A DNA stretch of 64,000 nucleotides from Magnetospirillum sp. SS-4. Lineage in GTDB: Bacteria > Pseudomonadota > Alphaproteobacteria > Rhodospirillales > Magnetospirillaceae. Position 1 is the first letter of the stretch; each line of letters starts with the position of its first letter. The position numbers and the translations under genes are program-made. The stretch is from positions 62,001 through 126,000 of the forward strand of contig NZ_CACVCH010000081.1 in NCBI RefSeq assembly GCF_902729425.1. Reading direction: 5' to 3'. The notes beneath the pieces are model-generated. The model was not told the origin of the DNA. It did not search any database and saw nothing but the letters and a program-made list of their open reading frames with translations. This document shows, one piece after another, positions 56,011-64,000 of the stretch.

Positions 56011-57450
56011 ATGAGTGATATCGCCGCCCTGGCCAGGATCGACAGCTTCCCCTATCGCCATCGCCTGCGCGAGGTGATGAGCACTCCGGTGCTCACCGCC
56101 CCGGGGGGGCTCGCCCTTTCCGAGGCGGTCCGCATGATGTACGAGGCCAGGGTCTCGTCCATCGTCGGCGTCGACGGTTTGGGGCGTGCGGCCGGCATCT
56201 TCACCGAACGCGACCTGCTGCGCCTGCTGTCCAACGATGGCCCCGGAGCCCTGGAACTTTCGCTGGACGAGACCATGACCCGGCCGGTGGCGGCGGTTCC
56301 GGCCGACGCCTACGTCTATGTGGCCCTGGCCCGGATGACCCGCATGGGGCTGCGCCATCTGGTGGTGGTCGATGCCGACAGCCGTCCGCTGGGCATGATC
56401 ACCGGGCGCGCCCTGCTGAAGGTCCGCGCCACCGAGGCGCTGGTGCTGGGCGATTCGGTGGAGAACGCCGCCGGCCCCGACGAGATGAGGGGCGTGCTCG
56501 GCAACCTGCCCCGGCTGGCGCGTTCGCTGCTGGCCGAAGGCGTCGGCGCCCGCAACATCGCCTCGGTGATTTCGCTGGTGCTGCGCGACATGACGGCGCG
56601 GGCGGCGGAACTGGCGGAACTGTCGCTGCATGACGACGGCTGGGGACCCGCTCCCGCCCGTTACGCAGTGCTGATCCTGGGGTCGGGCGGCCGGGGCGAG
56701 AGCCTGCTGGCCTTCGACCAGGACAACGCCATCGTCCATGCCGGCCGGCCTGGCGACGACGCCTGGTTCGCCGAACTGGGGCGGCGCCTGAACGAGACCC
56801 TGCATGCCGCCGGCATTCCCTTCTGCGACGGCGGCGTGATGGCGCGCGAGCCCAAGTGGCGCAAGAACCTGGAGCAGTGGCGAAGCGAGCTTCACGACTG
56901 GGTGTTCGCCGTCGAGAACCAGACGGTGCTGAACTGCGACATCTTCTTCGACTTCCAGCCGGTATGGGGCGACCATGCCGTGGCGGAGGAACTGCGCGCC
57001 ATCGCGTTGGAAAAGGCGGCGCAATCGGCCTTCTTCCTGCGCTATCTGGCCCAGAATGTCGCCAGCATGGGCGGTTCCATCGGTCTGTTCGGCAACTTCG
57101 TCACCCGGCAAGGCCGCCTGAACGCCAAGAAGTTCGGGTTGCTGCCGCTGGTCAGCGCCGCGCGCATGCGGGCCATCCGCGCCCATGTGCCGGCGACCGG
57201 CACCGACGAGCGCTTCGCCGCCCTCAGGGATGCCGGCCTGCTGCACGAGGACGATCTGCGCGACTTCATCGAGGTGCGGGAGCTGGTTCTGCGCGTCATG
57301 CTGGAACAGCAGCTGGCGGATATCGCGTCCGGTCTGCTGCCCTCGGCCGATATCGATCCCAAGCGTTTCGACAAGCGGACCCGCATCCGGCTGCGCTGGG
57401 CGTTCAAGCGCCTGGAGAGCCTGAAGCAGGCCTGCGGCGTCAACGGCTGA
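56011..57450 (+). CDS. CBS-domain protein with DUF294 putative nucleotidyltransferase
   Basis: The 479-residue protein has a pair of CBS domains (residues about 20-140; VMSTPVLTAPGG, ETMTRPVAAVP), which usually bind adenine nucleotides. A DUF294 region follows with the nucleotidyltransferase signature ILGSGGRGES and the aspartate pair in FDQDNAIV around residue 236. The C-terminal DUF294_C segment is helical. This family often sits beside acetate permease genes, as here, suggesting control of acetate uptake or use by energy state. No substrate is proven for the enzyme. Confidence 0.9.
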   Translation: MSDIAALARIDSFPYRHRLREVMSTPVLTAPGGLALSEAVRMMYEARVSSIVGVDGLGRAAGIFTERDLLRLLSNDGPGALELSLDETMTRPVAAVPADAYVYVALARMTRMGLRHLVVVDADSRPLGMITGRALLKVRATEALVLGDSVENAAGPDEMRGVLGNLPRLARSLLAEGVGARNIASVISLVLRDMTARAAELAELSLHDDGWGPAPARYAVLILGSGGRGESLLAFDQDNAIVHAGRPGDDAWFAELGRRLNETLHAAGIPFCDGGVMAREPKWRKNLEQWRSELHDWVFAVENQTVLNCDIFFDFQPVWGDHAVAEELRAIALEKAAQSAFFLRYLAQNVASMGGSIGLFGNFVTRQGRLNAKKFGLLPLVSAARMRAIRAHVPATGTDERFAALRDAGLLHEDDLRDFIEVRELVLRVMLEQQLADIASGLLPSADIDPKRFDKRTRIRLRWAFKRLESLKQACGVNG

Positions 57451-57459
57451 GCCGGCCCC

Positions 57460-57576
57460 ATGCGCGACATCGCCGGCAGCCTCCTCTCCCGCCGCTCCCT
57501 GTTTCGGGAAGACCTGGCGGCGCATTGCGCCGCCCTCGGTGGAAGCAGGCCGCGCTCTCGCCCGGCGAGGCCGTGA
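57460..57576 (+). CDS. Short ORF, possible gene remnant
   Basis: 38 codons (MRDIAGSLLSRRSLFREDLA...) between the DUF294 gene and the glycosyltransferase gene, ending in TGA that overlaps the next start (TGATG). The opening resembles, from memory, the N-terminus of nucleotide-sugar dehydratases of the PseB/FlmA type, after which it turns into Arg/Pro-rich sequence. It may be a remnant left by deletion. Weak evidence only. Confidence 0.25.
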   Translation: MRDIAGSLLSRRSLFREDLAAHCAALGGSRPRSRPARP

Positions 57577-59183
57577 TGCGTCTGGAAGCCTTGCTGGAAA
57601 TGTCGAGGAACGCGGCCGACCGGGGCCGTTTCGACGACGCCATCCGTCATGCCGAGGCGGCGATGGCGGCGGCGCCGGGCGGAGCGGCGGCGGCGGTTCA
57701 GCTCTCGACCCTGCTGCGCCAGCGCTCCCGCGCCGACGAGGCCGTCGGGGTGTTGCGGGCGGCGCTGGCCCACGATTCCGGCCGGGCCGATCTGTGGAAC
57801 CATCTGGGGCTGGCCGAGCGCAACGCCAACCGGCCTGACGCCAGCCTGGAGGCCTTTCGCCGGGGGGCGCGGCTGGAGCCCGGCAATCCCTGGACCTTCA
57901 CCAACATGGCGTTCGGCCTGCTGCGCGAGCCGGGTCCGCGGGCGGCCGAGACCTTCGCGCCGCTGGGGCGGGCCTCGGACCCGGCCGAGATCGGCCTCGG
58001 CCTGTTCTGCGACCGCTTTCCCCACACCTATGGTTTCCTGACCCAGCAGTTCAACACCTATCTGGACAGCTTCCCCGATTGCCGGGTCTACAGCTATGGC
58101 CGCAAGGTGATGGAGCCGTGGGCGGCAGACCAGTTCGAGGAGGCGGCCCAGGCCTGGACGGCGCTGCATGGCGGCGACCGCTCGCGCGTCCACCAGCTGC
58201 TGCCCGGCCTCGGCCCCGCCGGCGCCCCCGGCGACGCCCATCATGCGCTGGCGTCGCTGGCGGACGGGCGGTTCCGCAAGCCGCGCCTCGCCCATTGCAT
58301 CTTCGCCATGAATGCCGACCTGTTCCGGCCGCTGTGGGAGACGCTGGGGATTCCCTTCACCTTCACCCTCAATCCCGGCGGTGGTTTCCGCCTGAACGAC
58401 CCCTATTCCGACGAGCGGCTGCGCAGGGTGTTCGCCTCGCCCATGTTCCGCCGGGTGATCGTCACCTATCAGCGCACCCGCGATTACATCGTCGAGCGCT
58501 TCCAGGTTCCCGACGAGCGTATCGTCCTGATTCCCGGCACCATCGTGATGGAGCGCTTCCTGGCCGCCCATGTCCGGCCCAAGCGGATGTTTCCGGCCGA
58601 CAAGGACACCCTGGACGTCTGCTTCGTCGGCATCCGCTATTCCCCCACCGGCGCCGACAAGGGCTATGACCGCTTCATCGCGGCGGCGGCTCTCCTGGCG
58701 GAGCGTTTCCCCCATCTGCGCCTGCACGTCATCGGCAATTTCGACGCCGGCACCGTGGACGTGTCGGCGCTGGACGGACGGATCGCGTTTCACGGCCGGC
58801 GCGATCAGGCCTGGATGGCGGAATTCTATTCCGGCATGGACGCGGTGGTGTCGCCCAATGTGGCCGATCAGCTGGCCCTGGGGGCGTTCGACGGTTTTCC
58901 CGTCACCAGCTGCATCGAGGCCGGCATGTGCGGCGTCGCTCTGTTCGCCACCGATCCCATGGGACTGAACCGGATGATCGGGCCGGAACGGCATTACGTA
59001 CCCATCGCCGACCGGCCGGCCGAGATCGCCGGAACCCTGGCCCGATGGCTGGCCGACCCGCCCCGGCTTTACGCCCTGGCCGAGGCCGGCCGGAAGCGCT
59101 TCGCCGAGGTGTGGGGCGAGGCGGCCCAGATGGCCCCCCGCGTCGGGCTGATGCGGCGCTGGCTGGCGGAGGTCACACCGTGA
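57576..59183 (+). CDS. TPR-containing glycosyltransferase-like protein
   Basis: The 535-residue protein begins with tetratricopeptide-like helices (about residues 5-125; DAIRHAEAAMAAAPG, DLWNHLGLAERNANRPDASLEAFRRGARLEPGN). The rest resembles a GT-B glycosyltransferase with a C-terminal sugar-nucleotide half: PDERIVLIPGTIVMERF, VCFVGIRYSP, GYDRFIAAAALL, LHVIGNFD and SCIEAGMCG. The donor and acceptor are unknown. TPR-linked glycosyltransferases often modify proteins such as flagellin or build surface polysaccharide. The ATG at 57576 has GAGG seven bases upstream. It overlaps the convergent acyltransferase gene by 11 bases. Confidence 0.8.
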   Translation: MRLEALLEMSRNAADRGRFDDAIRHAEAAMAAAPGGAAAAVQLSTLLRQRSRADEAVGVLRAALAHDSGRADLWNHLGLAERNANRPDASLEAFRRGARLEPGNPWTFTNMAFGLLREPGPRAAETFAPLGRASDPAEIGLGLFCDRFPHTYGFLTQQFNTYLDSFPDCRVYSYGRKVMEPWAADQFEEAAQAWTALHGGDRSRVHQLLPGLGPAGAPGDAHHALASLADGRFRKPRLAHCIFAMNADLFRPLWETLGIPFTFTLNPGGGFRLNDPYSDERLRRVFASPMFRRVIVTYQRTRDYIVERFQVPDERIVLIPGTIVMERFLAAHVRPKRMFPADKDTLDVCFVGIRYSPTGADKGYDRFIAAAALLAERFPHLRLHVIGNFDAGTVDVSALDGRIAFHGRRDQAWMAEFYSGMDAVVSPNVADQLALGAFDGFPVTSCIEAGMCGVALFATDPMGLNRMIGPERHYVPIADRPAEIAGTLARWLADPPRLYALAEAGRKRFAEVWGEAAQMAPRVGLMRRWLAEVTP

Positions 59184-59952
59184 AGCGCTTGACGTAGCGT
59201 CCGGCGATGTCGGCGGTGTTGACCACCACCAGCACGTCGGTGGTGTTGAACTGATGGTCGATCACCGCGCCGTCGCCGATGACGCCGCCCAGGCGCAGAT
59301 AGCCCTTGAGCAAGGGCGGCAGCGAGGCCAGCACGCGGCGGGCTTCCCATTCCGAATCGATGGTGGCGAAATCGACCCGGTCCCGGTGGGGCAGGGCGCG
59401 GCCGCGCAGTTCGGGCGGAGCAAGGTGATTGTCGCGCAGATAGGCCAGTTGCGGCGCCAGGATGGCCGGATCGGTGCCGGGCAGGCTGCCGCAGCCGAAC
59501 AGAGTCTTGATGTCGTTGTCGACCATGTAGGCCGCCAGACCCTGCCACAGCATTTGCAAGGTGCCGCGATGGCGGCAGCGGGCGTCGACGCAGGACCGGC
59601 CCAGTTCCAGAACCTCGCCGGGGCTGTCGGCGAAGGGCGACAGGTCGAACTCGCCGGCCGAATAGAACCGGCCGACCTGGGCGGCGGCATGGCGGCGGAT
59701 CAGGCGGTAGGTGCCCACCACCTCGCCGTCCACCAGGGCCAGCAGATGGTCGCAGACCTGGTCGTAATCGTCGAAGTCCAGTTCCAGCGCCCGCATGGCG
59801 GCGCTGGGGCGGGCTCCCATCTCCTCGTAGAACACCCGGTAGCGGATGCGCTGGGCGGCGGCGATCTCGGCCCGGCTTTCGGCCAGACGGACCTCGACGC
59901 CGTCGCCGGAAGCGGGGGCAAGCGCGTGGACGGCCGTACTCTGGTGGGTCAT
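59173..59952 (-). CDS. OlsB-like acyltransferase (GNAT fold)
   Basis: The 259-residue protein matches the L-ornithine N-alpha-acyltransferase/hemolysin-like family: RIRYRVFYEEMGARPS, DFDDYDQVCDHLLALVDGEVVGTYRL, FYSAGEFDLSPF and LELGRSCVDARCR, then LFGCGSLPGTDP. OlsB adds a 3-hydroxy fatty acid to ornithine in ornithine-lipid synthesis, a membrane lipid often made under phosphate limitation. The partner OlsA is not adjacent. It is convergent with the glycosyltransferase. Confidence 0.82.
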   Translation of the reverse strand: MTHQSTAVHALAPASGDGVEVRLAESRAEIAAAQRIRYRVFYEEMGARPSAAMRALELDFDDYDQVCDHLLALVDGEVVGTYRLIRRHAAAQVGRFYSAGEFDLSPFADSPGEVLELGRSCVDARCRHRGTLQMLWQGLAAYMVDNDIKTLFGCGSLPGTDPAILAPQLAYLRDNHLAPPELRGRALPHRDRVDFATIDSEWEARRVLASLPPLLKGYLRLGGVIGDGAVIDHQFNTTDVLVVVNTADIAGRYVKRFTV

Positions 59953-60094
59953 GGCTCACCTCGGCTGATGGATGGGGGTGGGGGCGGTTCTCGGGTGCTC
60001 CGCATGAACGCCGTCATGCGTTTGCCGGTATCTGCCCGATCTCTGATAACGGAGCTGTGGTCTCCACTCATGGATCGTCATATAACGTGAAGAC

Positions 60095-60123
60095 TTGTTT
60101 GAAGGGGGTGAAACAATTATTAC
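60095..60123 (+). promoter_or_regulatory. Weak promoter-like pair before the tail-anchored protein gene
   Basis: TTGTTT (60095-60100) and TATTAC (60118-60123) are 17 bases apart, about 55 bases before the start at 60180. Weak match. Confidence 0.25.
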
Positions 60124-60179
60124 AGTCGCAGCCCTCAAGCTTATTTCCTGGGGCACTGGTTTTTCAGCAGGGAGTCCAC

Positions 60180-60545
60180 ATGGCCGAGTCTCGCATCGCC
60201 TCCGTCGAAGGTTTCCAGTTTTCGTTTCATCCGGAAGAGCCGGAAACCCCGGTGCGCAAGGTCCAGTATCGCTGGGTGGTCAAGGATTGGGTCTGTCAGG
60301 TCGAATACAAGGGCGACTGGTCGGTCTTCACCTTGCACGAATTCAATGACGGGGTGTTCGAGCCATCGGCGGTCCAGGGGGTGTTCAGCGACTTTGCCGG
60401 CGCCGCCGCCGTCGAGGTCACCAGTCGCTGGCTGGAACGCCGCATCGAGGAAAAAACCGCCCGTATCCAGCGGGAGCGCATCGTGTTCCTGGGGGCGCTG
60501 GCGGTGGTCGCCGCCCTTGGCCTCGCCGCGGTCTCGCTACGCTGA
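60180..60545 (+). CDS. Small protein with C-terminal membrane anchor, unknown function
   Basis: A 121-residue protein. The N-terminal part (VQYRWVVKDWVCQVEYKGDWSV) is aromatic and charged. A helical segment with charged residues (SRWLERRIEEKTARIQRER) leads to a single C-terminal membrane helix (IVFLGALAVVAALGLAAVSL). It is probably a tail-anchored inner-membrane protein with its body in the cytoplasm. I chose the ATG at 60180, with GGGAG about six bases upstream. Family not recognised. msrA begins 48 bases downstream, so they may be co-transcribed. Confidence 0.7.
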   Translation: MAESRIASVEGFQFSFHPEEPETPVRKVQYRWVVKDWVCQVEYKGDWSVFTLHEFNDGVFEPSAVQGVFSDFAGAAAVEVTSRWLERRIEEKTARIQRERIVFLGALAVVAALGLAAVSLR

Positions 60546-60593
60546 CGGTGCATCCCCATATAAGGGGGGATCAGTGCGTTCGGAGGGCTTCCC

Positions 60594-61232
<639 letters not shown>

Positions 61233-61552
61233 CAGTCCGATCTATGTTGTAAAAGGAATCGCCGGCCGGGGGGCGATTCATTCGGATGGTAGCGGTCGGT
61301 GACGAAAACGACACAATGAAACCCGCGCCACCATATCCTGATTTGGATAAAATCAAGACTTTGCCAAGGTCTCTCGTTGCAACGGGAGTCCGTCTATGCT
61401 TAAGGTATTCGAGGCGGATGGGGCGACCCTGATCACTGGGGGCTTAGAGGACTGGGGGCGGGGTCGTGAATTCGGCTCTTCGGGGAGCGACTTGAAACGG
61501 GCCTGGGTTGTTTGACTGTCGGCCGACGAGACATCATGGATGAACCGCGGAC
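61233..61552. other. Intergenic gap before parA
   Basis: A 320-base gap. It holds one small open frame with a plausible ribosome-binding site (61396-61515) and an AT-rich stretch around 61325-61370 (ATCCTGATTTGGATAAAATC) that may include the parA promoter. No RNA gene or strong terminator for msrA is seen. Confidence 0.4.
61396..61515 (+). CDS. Possible small protein upstream of parA
   Basis: 39 codons starting MLKVFEADGATLITGG and ending WVV, with GGGAG about eight bases before the ATG. It is on the same strand as parA, ending 37 bases before it. It has no recognised family and could be a leader peptide or chance. Confidence 0.25.
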   Translation: MLKVFEADGATLITGGLEDWGRGREFGSSGSDLKRAWVV

Positions 61553-62644
61553 ATGAAGCCGTATATCGTCGCCATATTCAATCAGAAGGGGGGCATTTCC
61601 AAGACCACCACCAGCACGAACCTTGCCGTCTGCCTGGCCGCGTTCGGCAAGTCGGTGGTGGTGATCGATCTCGATTCCCAGGGCGATTCGACCAAGAGCC
61701 TCGGCATAGACCCCAAGATCAAGCAGGGCATCTTCGACCTGTTCATCGGCCATGTGCCGGTGCACGAGGTGATGGTGCCTACCGTGTTCGAGGGCGTCAG
61801 GGTGCTGCCGTCGACCTACAGCCTGGCCGGCATCGAGATCAAGTTGTCGGAATTGCAGAATTCACAACGGACCCTGTCCACCATCCTGGCCCAGACCGAA
61901 CTGGACTGCGACTACGTGGTGATCGATTGCCCGCCGGCGCTGGGCATCCTGCCCATCAACGCCCTGGCCTCGGCCCATGCCGTCATCATTCCGGTCACCG
62001 CCACGCCTTATGCCAATGACGGATTGCTGCGGACCCTGCCGTCCATCAAGTATGTGCAGGAGGGGTTGAACAAGAACCTGCTGCTTCAGGGCGTGCTGTT
62101 CACCATCAACGACAAGACCAAGACCACCCGCAAGATCAACGAACTGATCCGCTCGCGCCTGGGCGGGACGGTCTACCGCACCGAGATCCCCCGCGACAAC
62201 ACGGTGATCGAGGCCGCCACCGCCCGCCTGCCGGTCTGCGTCTACGGGCCGAAATCGGCGGCGGCGCAGGCTCACCTCGACTTCACCGAGGAATTCATCG
62301 ACCGTCACGTCTCCATCGCCGCCAAGGTCGGCGAGACCATCGCCGGACGGCTGCCCCGCGAGCAGGCGATCGAACGGCTGTTCCGCTGGCAGTCGCAGAA
62401 CGCGGTGTCGATCGGTCCCGATGGCGACGAGCGCCTGCGCCAGAAGAGGGACCAACTCGACCGCATGCTTTATGGCGACCGTAGCCGGGCCGAGCGATGG
62501 CATCTGGCGCTGGTTCACTTCTTCATAGATAATCGTTTGTCGCTGGCGGCGTTCCTTCTGGTGATGCTGATCGGCCTGATCGCCCTGCTTGGAGCCGGCT
62601 TCGAGGGGGCGCGGCGGTTGGCCGAATTGCTGGGATTCGGGTGA
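61553..62644 (+). CDS. ParA-family ATPase with C-terminal membrane segment, linked to chemotaxis genes
   Basis: The 363-residue protein has a MinD/ParA core. The deviant Walker A reads NQKGGISKTTTS, where the usual KGGVGKTT has Gly at the position of S16; both key lysines (K12 and K17) are present. Walker A' is VIDLDSQGD and Walker B is VVIDCPPALG. After residue about 270 it has a charged linker and a hydrophobic helix (LSLAAFLLVMLIGLIALLG, about 329-350) close to the C-terminus. The gene is coupled to a cheW-like gene by a GTGA overlap. ParA-type ATPases position chemoreceptor clusters in several bacteria (ParC, PpfA), so this one may place an array while anchored in the membrane. Confidence 0.85.
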   Translation: MKPYIVAIFNQKGGISKTTTSTNLAVCLAAFGKSVVVIDLDSQGDSTKSLGIDPKIKQGIFDLFIGHVPVHEVMVPTVFEGVRVLPSTYSLAGIEIKLSELQNSQRTLSTILAQTELDCDYVVIDCPPALGILPINALASAHAVIIPVTATPYANDGLLRTLPSIKYVQEGLNKNLLLQGVLFTINDKTKTTRKINELIRSRLGGTVYRTEIPRDNTVIEAATARLPVCVYGPKSAAAQAHLDFTEEFIDRHVSIAAKVGETIAGRLPREQAIERLFRWQSQNAVSIGPDGDERLRQKRDQLDRMLYGDRSRAERWHLALVHFFIDNRLSLAAFLLVMLIGLIALLGAGFEGARRLAELLGFG

Positions 62645-63198
62645 CGGGACGATTGGGGGGGAGTTTGGTGGCCGAACATGGTGTCGAGAGTCTGGCGGGA
62701 GTGGTCACATTCCGGTTATGCGGCCAGACCTTCGGACTGGCGGTCGGCGATGTGCGCGAGGTGGTTCCCGTCGCCTGGCTCGACCGGCCGCCGCGCATGC
62801 CCGGCATCGTCCAGGGGGTTCTCAATCTTGCCGGAACGGCGATTCCGGTCCTGCGGCTCGACCGCCTGCTGGGTCTGGAGGACGGTCGCTACGGCATTGA
62901 CGCCTCCATCCTGGTGATGCGCGATTCCGGGGATGCCCGTCCGCTGGGGCTGCTGGTCGAGCATGTGGACGGCGTCCGCGCCGCCGAGGCCTTCTCCCCG
63001 CTCGGCATGCCGGAGGCGCAGTCGTTCAACGGCTGCGTCGTCGACCAGCTGGCCGCCGATGGCGGCATGGCCTATCTGCTGTCGTGGCGCAACGTCCTGC
63101 TGGCCGAGGAGCGGGCGCGGCTGGCCGATTTCCAGGCCTGCGCCCAGGAACGCTTGGCGGCGCTGGCGGATGATCCGCCCCGGGACGGTTCGGCGTGA
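62641..63198 (+). CDS. CheW-like chemotaxis coupling protein
   Basis: A 185-residue CheW-like domain (about residues 18-160) with FRLCGQTFGLAVGDVREV, VLNLAGTAIPVLRL and LGLLVEHVDGV. CheW bridges receptors and the CheA kinase. About 25 residues follow the domain, giving a helical tail. The GTG at 62641 overlaps the parA stop by four bases (GTGA); a GTG at 62668 with GGGGGGGAG before it is an alternative start. cheR follows with the same overlap. Confidence 0.9.
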   Translation: MTGRLGGSLVAEHGVESLAGVVTFRLCGQTFGLAVGDVREVVPVAWLDRPPRMPGIVQGVLNLAGTAIPVLRLDRLLGLEDGRYGIDASILVMRDSGDARPLGLLVEHVDGVRAAEAFSPLGMPEAQSFNGCVVDQLAADGGMAYLLSWRNVLLAEERARLADFQACAQERLAALADDPPRDGSA

Positions 63199-64000
63199 CG
63201 GCGGGAGGCGAACCGGCGGGGCCGGCGGTTGGGGACATTCTTGCCGATTTCACCTTCGCCTCGCTGAAGGCCATGGTGATCGACGCCACCGGCATGGCCT
63301 TCTACGCCGACAAGAGCGAGGACCTGGCCAGGATATTCCAGCTCCGCATGGGTCTGGTCGGCGCCGCCGACTGCGCCGCCTACCTGGAGCTGCTGAAGGC
63401 GCCGAAGTCCGAGGATTGCGAGATGGACGCGCTGGTGGCGGAACTGACCATCGGCGAGACCTACTTCTTTCGCCACAAGGAGCAGTTCGACGCCCTGAGG
63501 GACGTGATCCTGCCCGACGTGATCGAACGCAACCGGCCGTTCCGCCGCCTGAGGATATGGAGCGCCGGCTGCGCCACCGGGCCCGAGCCCTATTCCATCG
63601 CCATCATGCTGGAACGGGAATTCGGCCACCGCATCGCCGACTGGCATGTCACCGTGCTGGGGACCGACATCAATCAGAAGTTCCTGGCCCGCGCCCGCGA
63701 GGGGCGCTACGATTCATGGGCGTTCCGCACCATGCCCGACGACATCCGGGCGGCCTGCTTCACCCCGGTCGGCGGCCAGTGGCAGATCAATCCGGGCTTC
63801 AAGCGCTTCGTTAAGTTCCAGTACCACAACCTGATCAAGAGCCGGTTTCCGTCGATCATCGACAACATCGCCGGCTTCGACGTCATCATCTGCCGCAACG
63901 TCATCATCTATTTCAGCCCGGAAACCATCGAATCGCTGATTCCTTGCTTTCACGAGACCCTGACCGATGGCGGCTGGCTGATCATGGGACACGCCGAACC
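63195..64000 (+). CDS. cheR: Chemotaxis protein methyltransferase CheR (3' end outside window)
   Basis: CheR methylates glutamates of chemoreceptors with SAM. The window holds about 268 residues. Features are an N-terminal helical domain (DFTFASLKAMVIDATGMAF) and the ELTIGETYFFRHKEQF segment. The SAM-binding motif is WSAGCATGPEPYSIAIM, followed by TVLGTDINQKFLARAREG and ICRNVIIYFS. The start is a GTG at 63195 overlapping the cheW stop (GTGA). The frame is open at the window end. Extra domains beyond the methyltransferase cannot be excluded. Confidence 0.94.
   Translation, partial: MTAGGEPAGPAVGDILADFTFASLKAMVIDATGMAFYADKSEDLARIFQLRMGLVGAADCAAYLELLKAPKSEDCEMDALVAELTIGETYFFRHKEQFDALRDVILPDVIERNRPFRRLRIWSAGCATGPEPYSIAIMLEREFGHRIADWHVTVLGTDINQKFLARAREGRYDSWAFRTMPDDIRAACFTPVGGQWQINPGFKRFVKFQYHNLIKSRFPSIIDNIAGFDVIICRNVIIYFSPETIESLIPCFHETLTDGGWLIMGHAE

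Overview
The window is chromosomal DNA of a high-GC alphaproteobacterium, most likely a Rhodospirillales member close to Magnetospirillum. This is inferred from gene content: class I lysyl-tRNA synthetase, an ALAS-type hemA, phasin, OlsB-like acyltransferase and many two-component and c-di-GMP genes. No database was searched. Gene density is high, and I recognised no rRNA, tRNA, CRISPR array, prophage or insertion sequence. Two genes are cut by the window edges: hisZ at the left and cheR at the right.

Layout. 1-4.6 kb: hisZ, purA and a pseudokinase-like protein whose frame is interrupted by an in-frame TGA just before a coiled-coil and membrane-anchor tail. 4.6-14.2 kb: a minus-strand signalling block with two tandem REC-HD-GYP proteins, a 1586-residue hybrid histidine kinase, a single-domain receiver and a second hybrid kinase that starts with its own receiver. 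14.4-16.6 kb: an L,D-transpeptidase and a rhodanese. 16.7-22.3 kb: a sulfate assimilation operon (sulfite reductase, APS reductase, cysD, cysNC) with an AT-rich divergent control region. 22.3-31.8 kb: lysS, rpoH with a sigma-32-like promoter and leader ORF, a TlyA-type methyltransferase, a histone-deacetylase-like amidohydrolase, an Rrf2 regulator, an M3 peptidase and an acyl-CoA ligase. 32-34 kb: a degenerate receiver protein and a REC-GGDEF cyclase.

34-39 kb: the conserved prkA-yeaH-spoVR stress trio, with a REP-like inverted repeat in its first spacer. 39.4-45.5 kb: hemA, a class III aminotransferase, a D,D-carboxypeptidase with a SPOR domain, a lipoprotein and a phasin whose promoter is flanked by two matching PhaR-like sites. 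45.6-48.7 kb: clpS-clpA and a DUF2237 gene. 48.8-53.4 kb: REC-REC-GGDEF, a chemoreceptor, a STAS protein and uppP. 53.5-60 kb: a DUF485-actP transporter pair divergent from a CBS-DUF294 protein, a TPR glycosyltransferase and an OlsB-like acyltransferase. 60.2-64 kb: a small tail-anchored protein, msrA, and a translationally coupled parA-cheW-cheR set in which the ParA carries a C-terminal membrane segment.

The main theme is signalling: c-di-GMP synthesis (two GGDEF proteins), c-di-GMP breakdown (two HD-GYP proteins), phosphorelays and chemotaxis, set among housekeeping, sulfur and storage-polymer genes. Many long open frames lie antisense to real genes because of the high GC content; they are not annotated.
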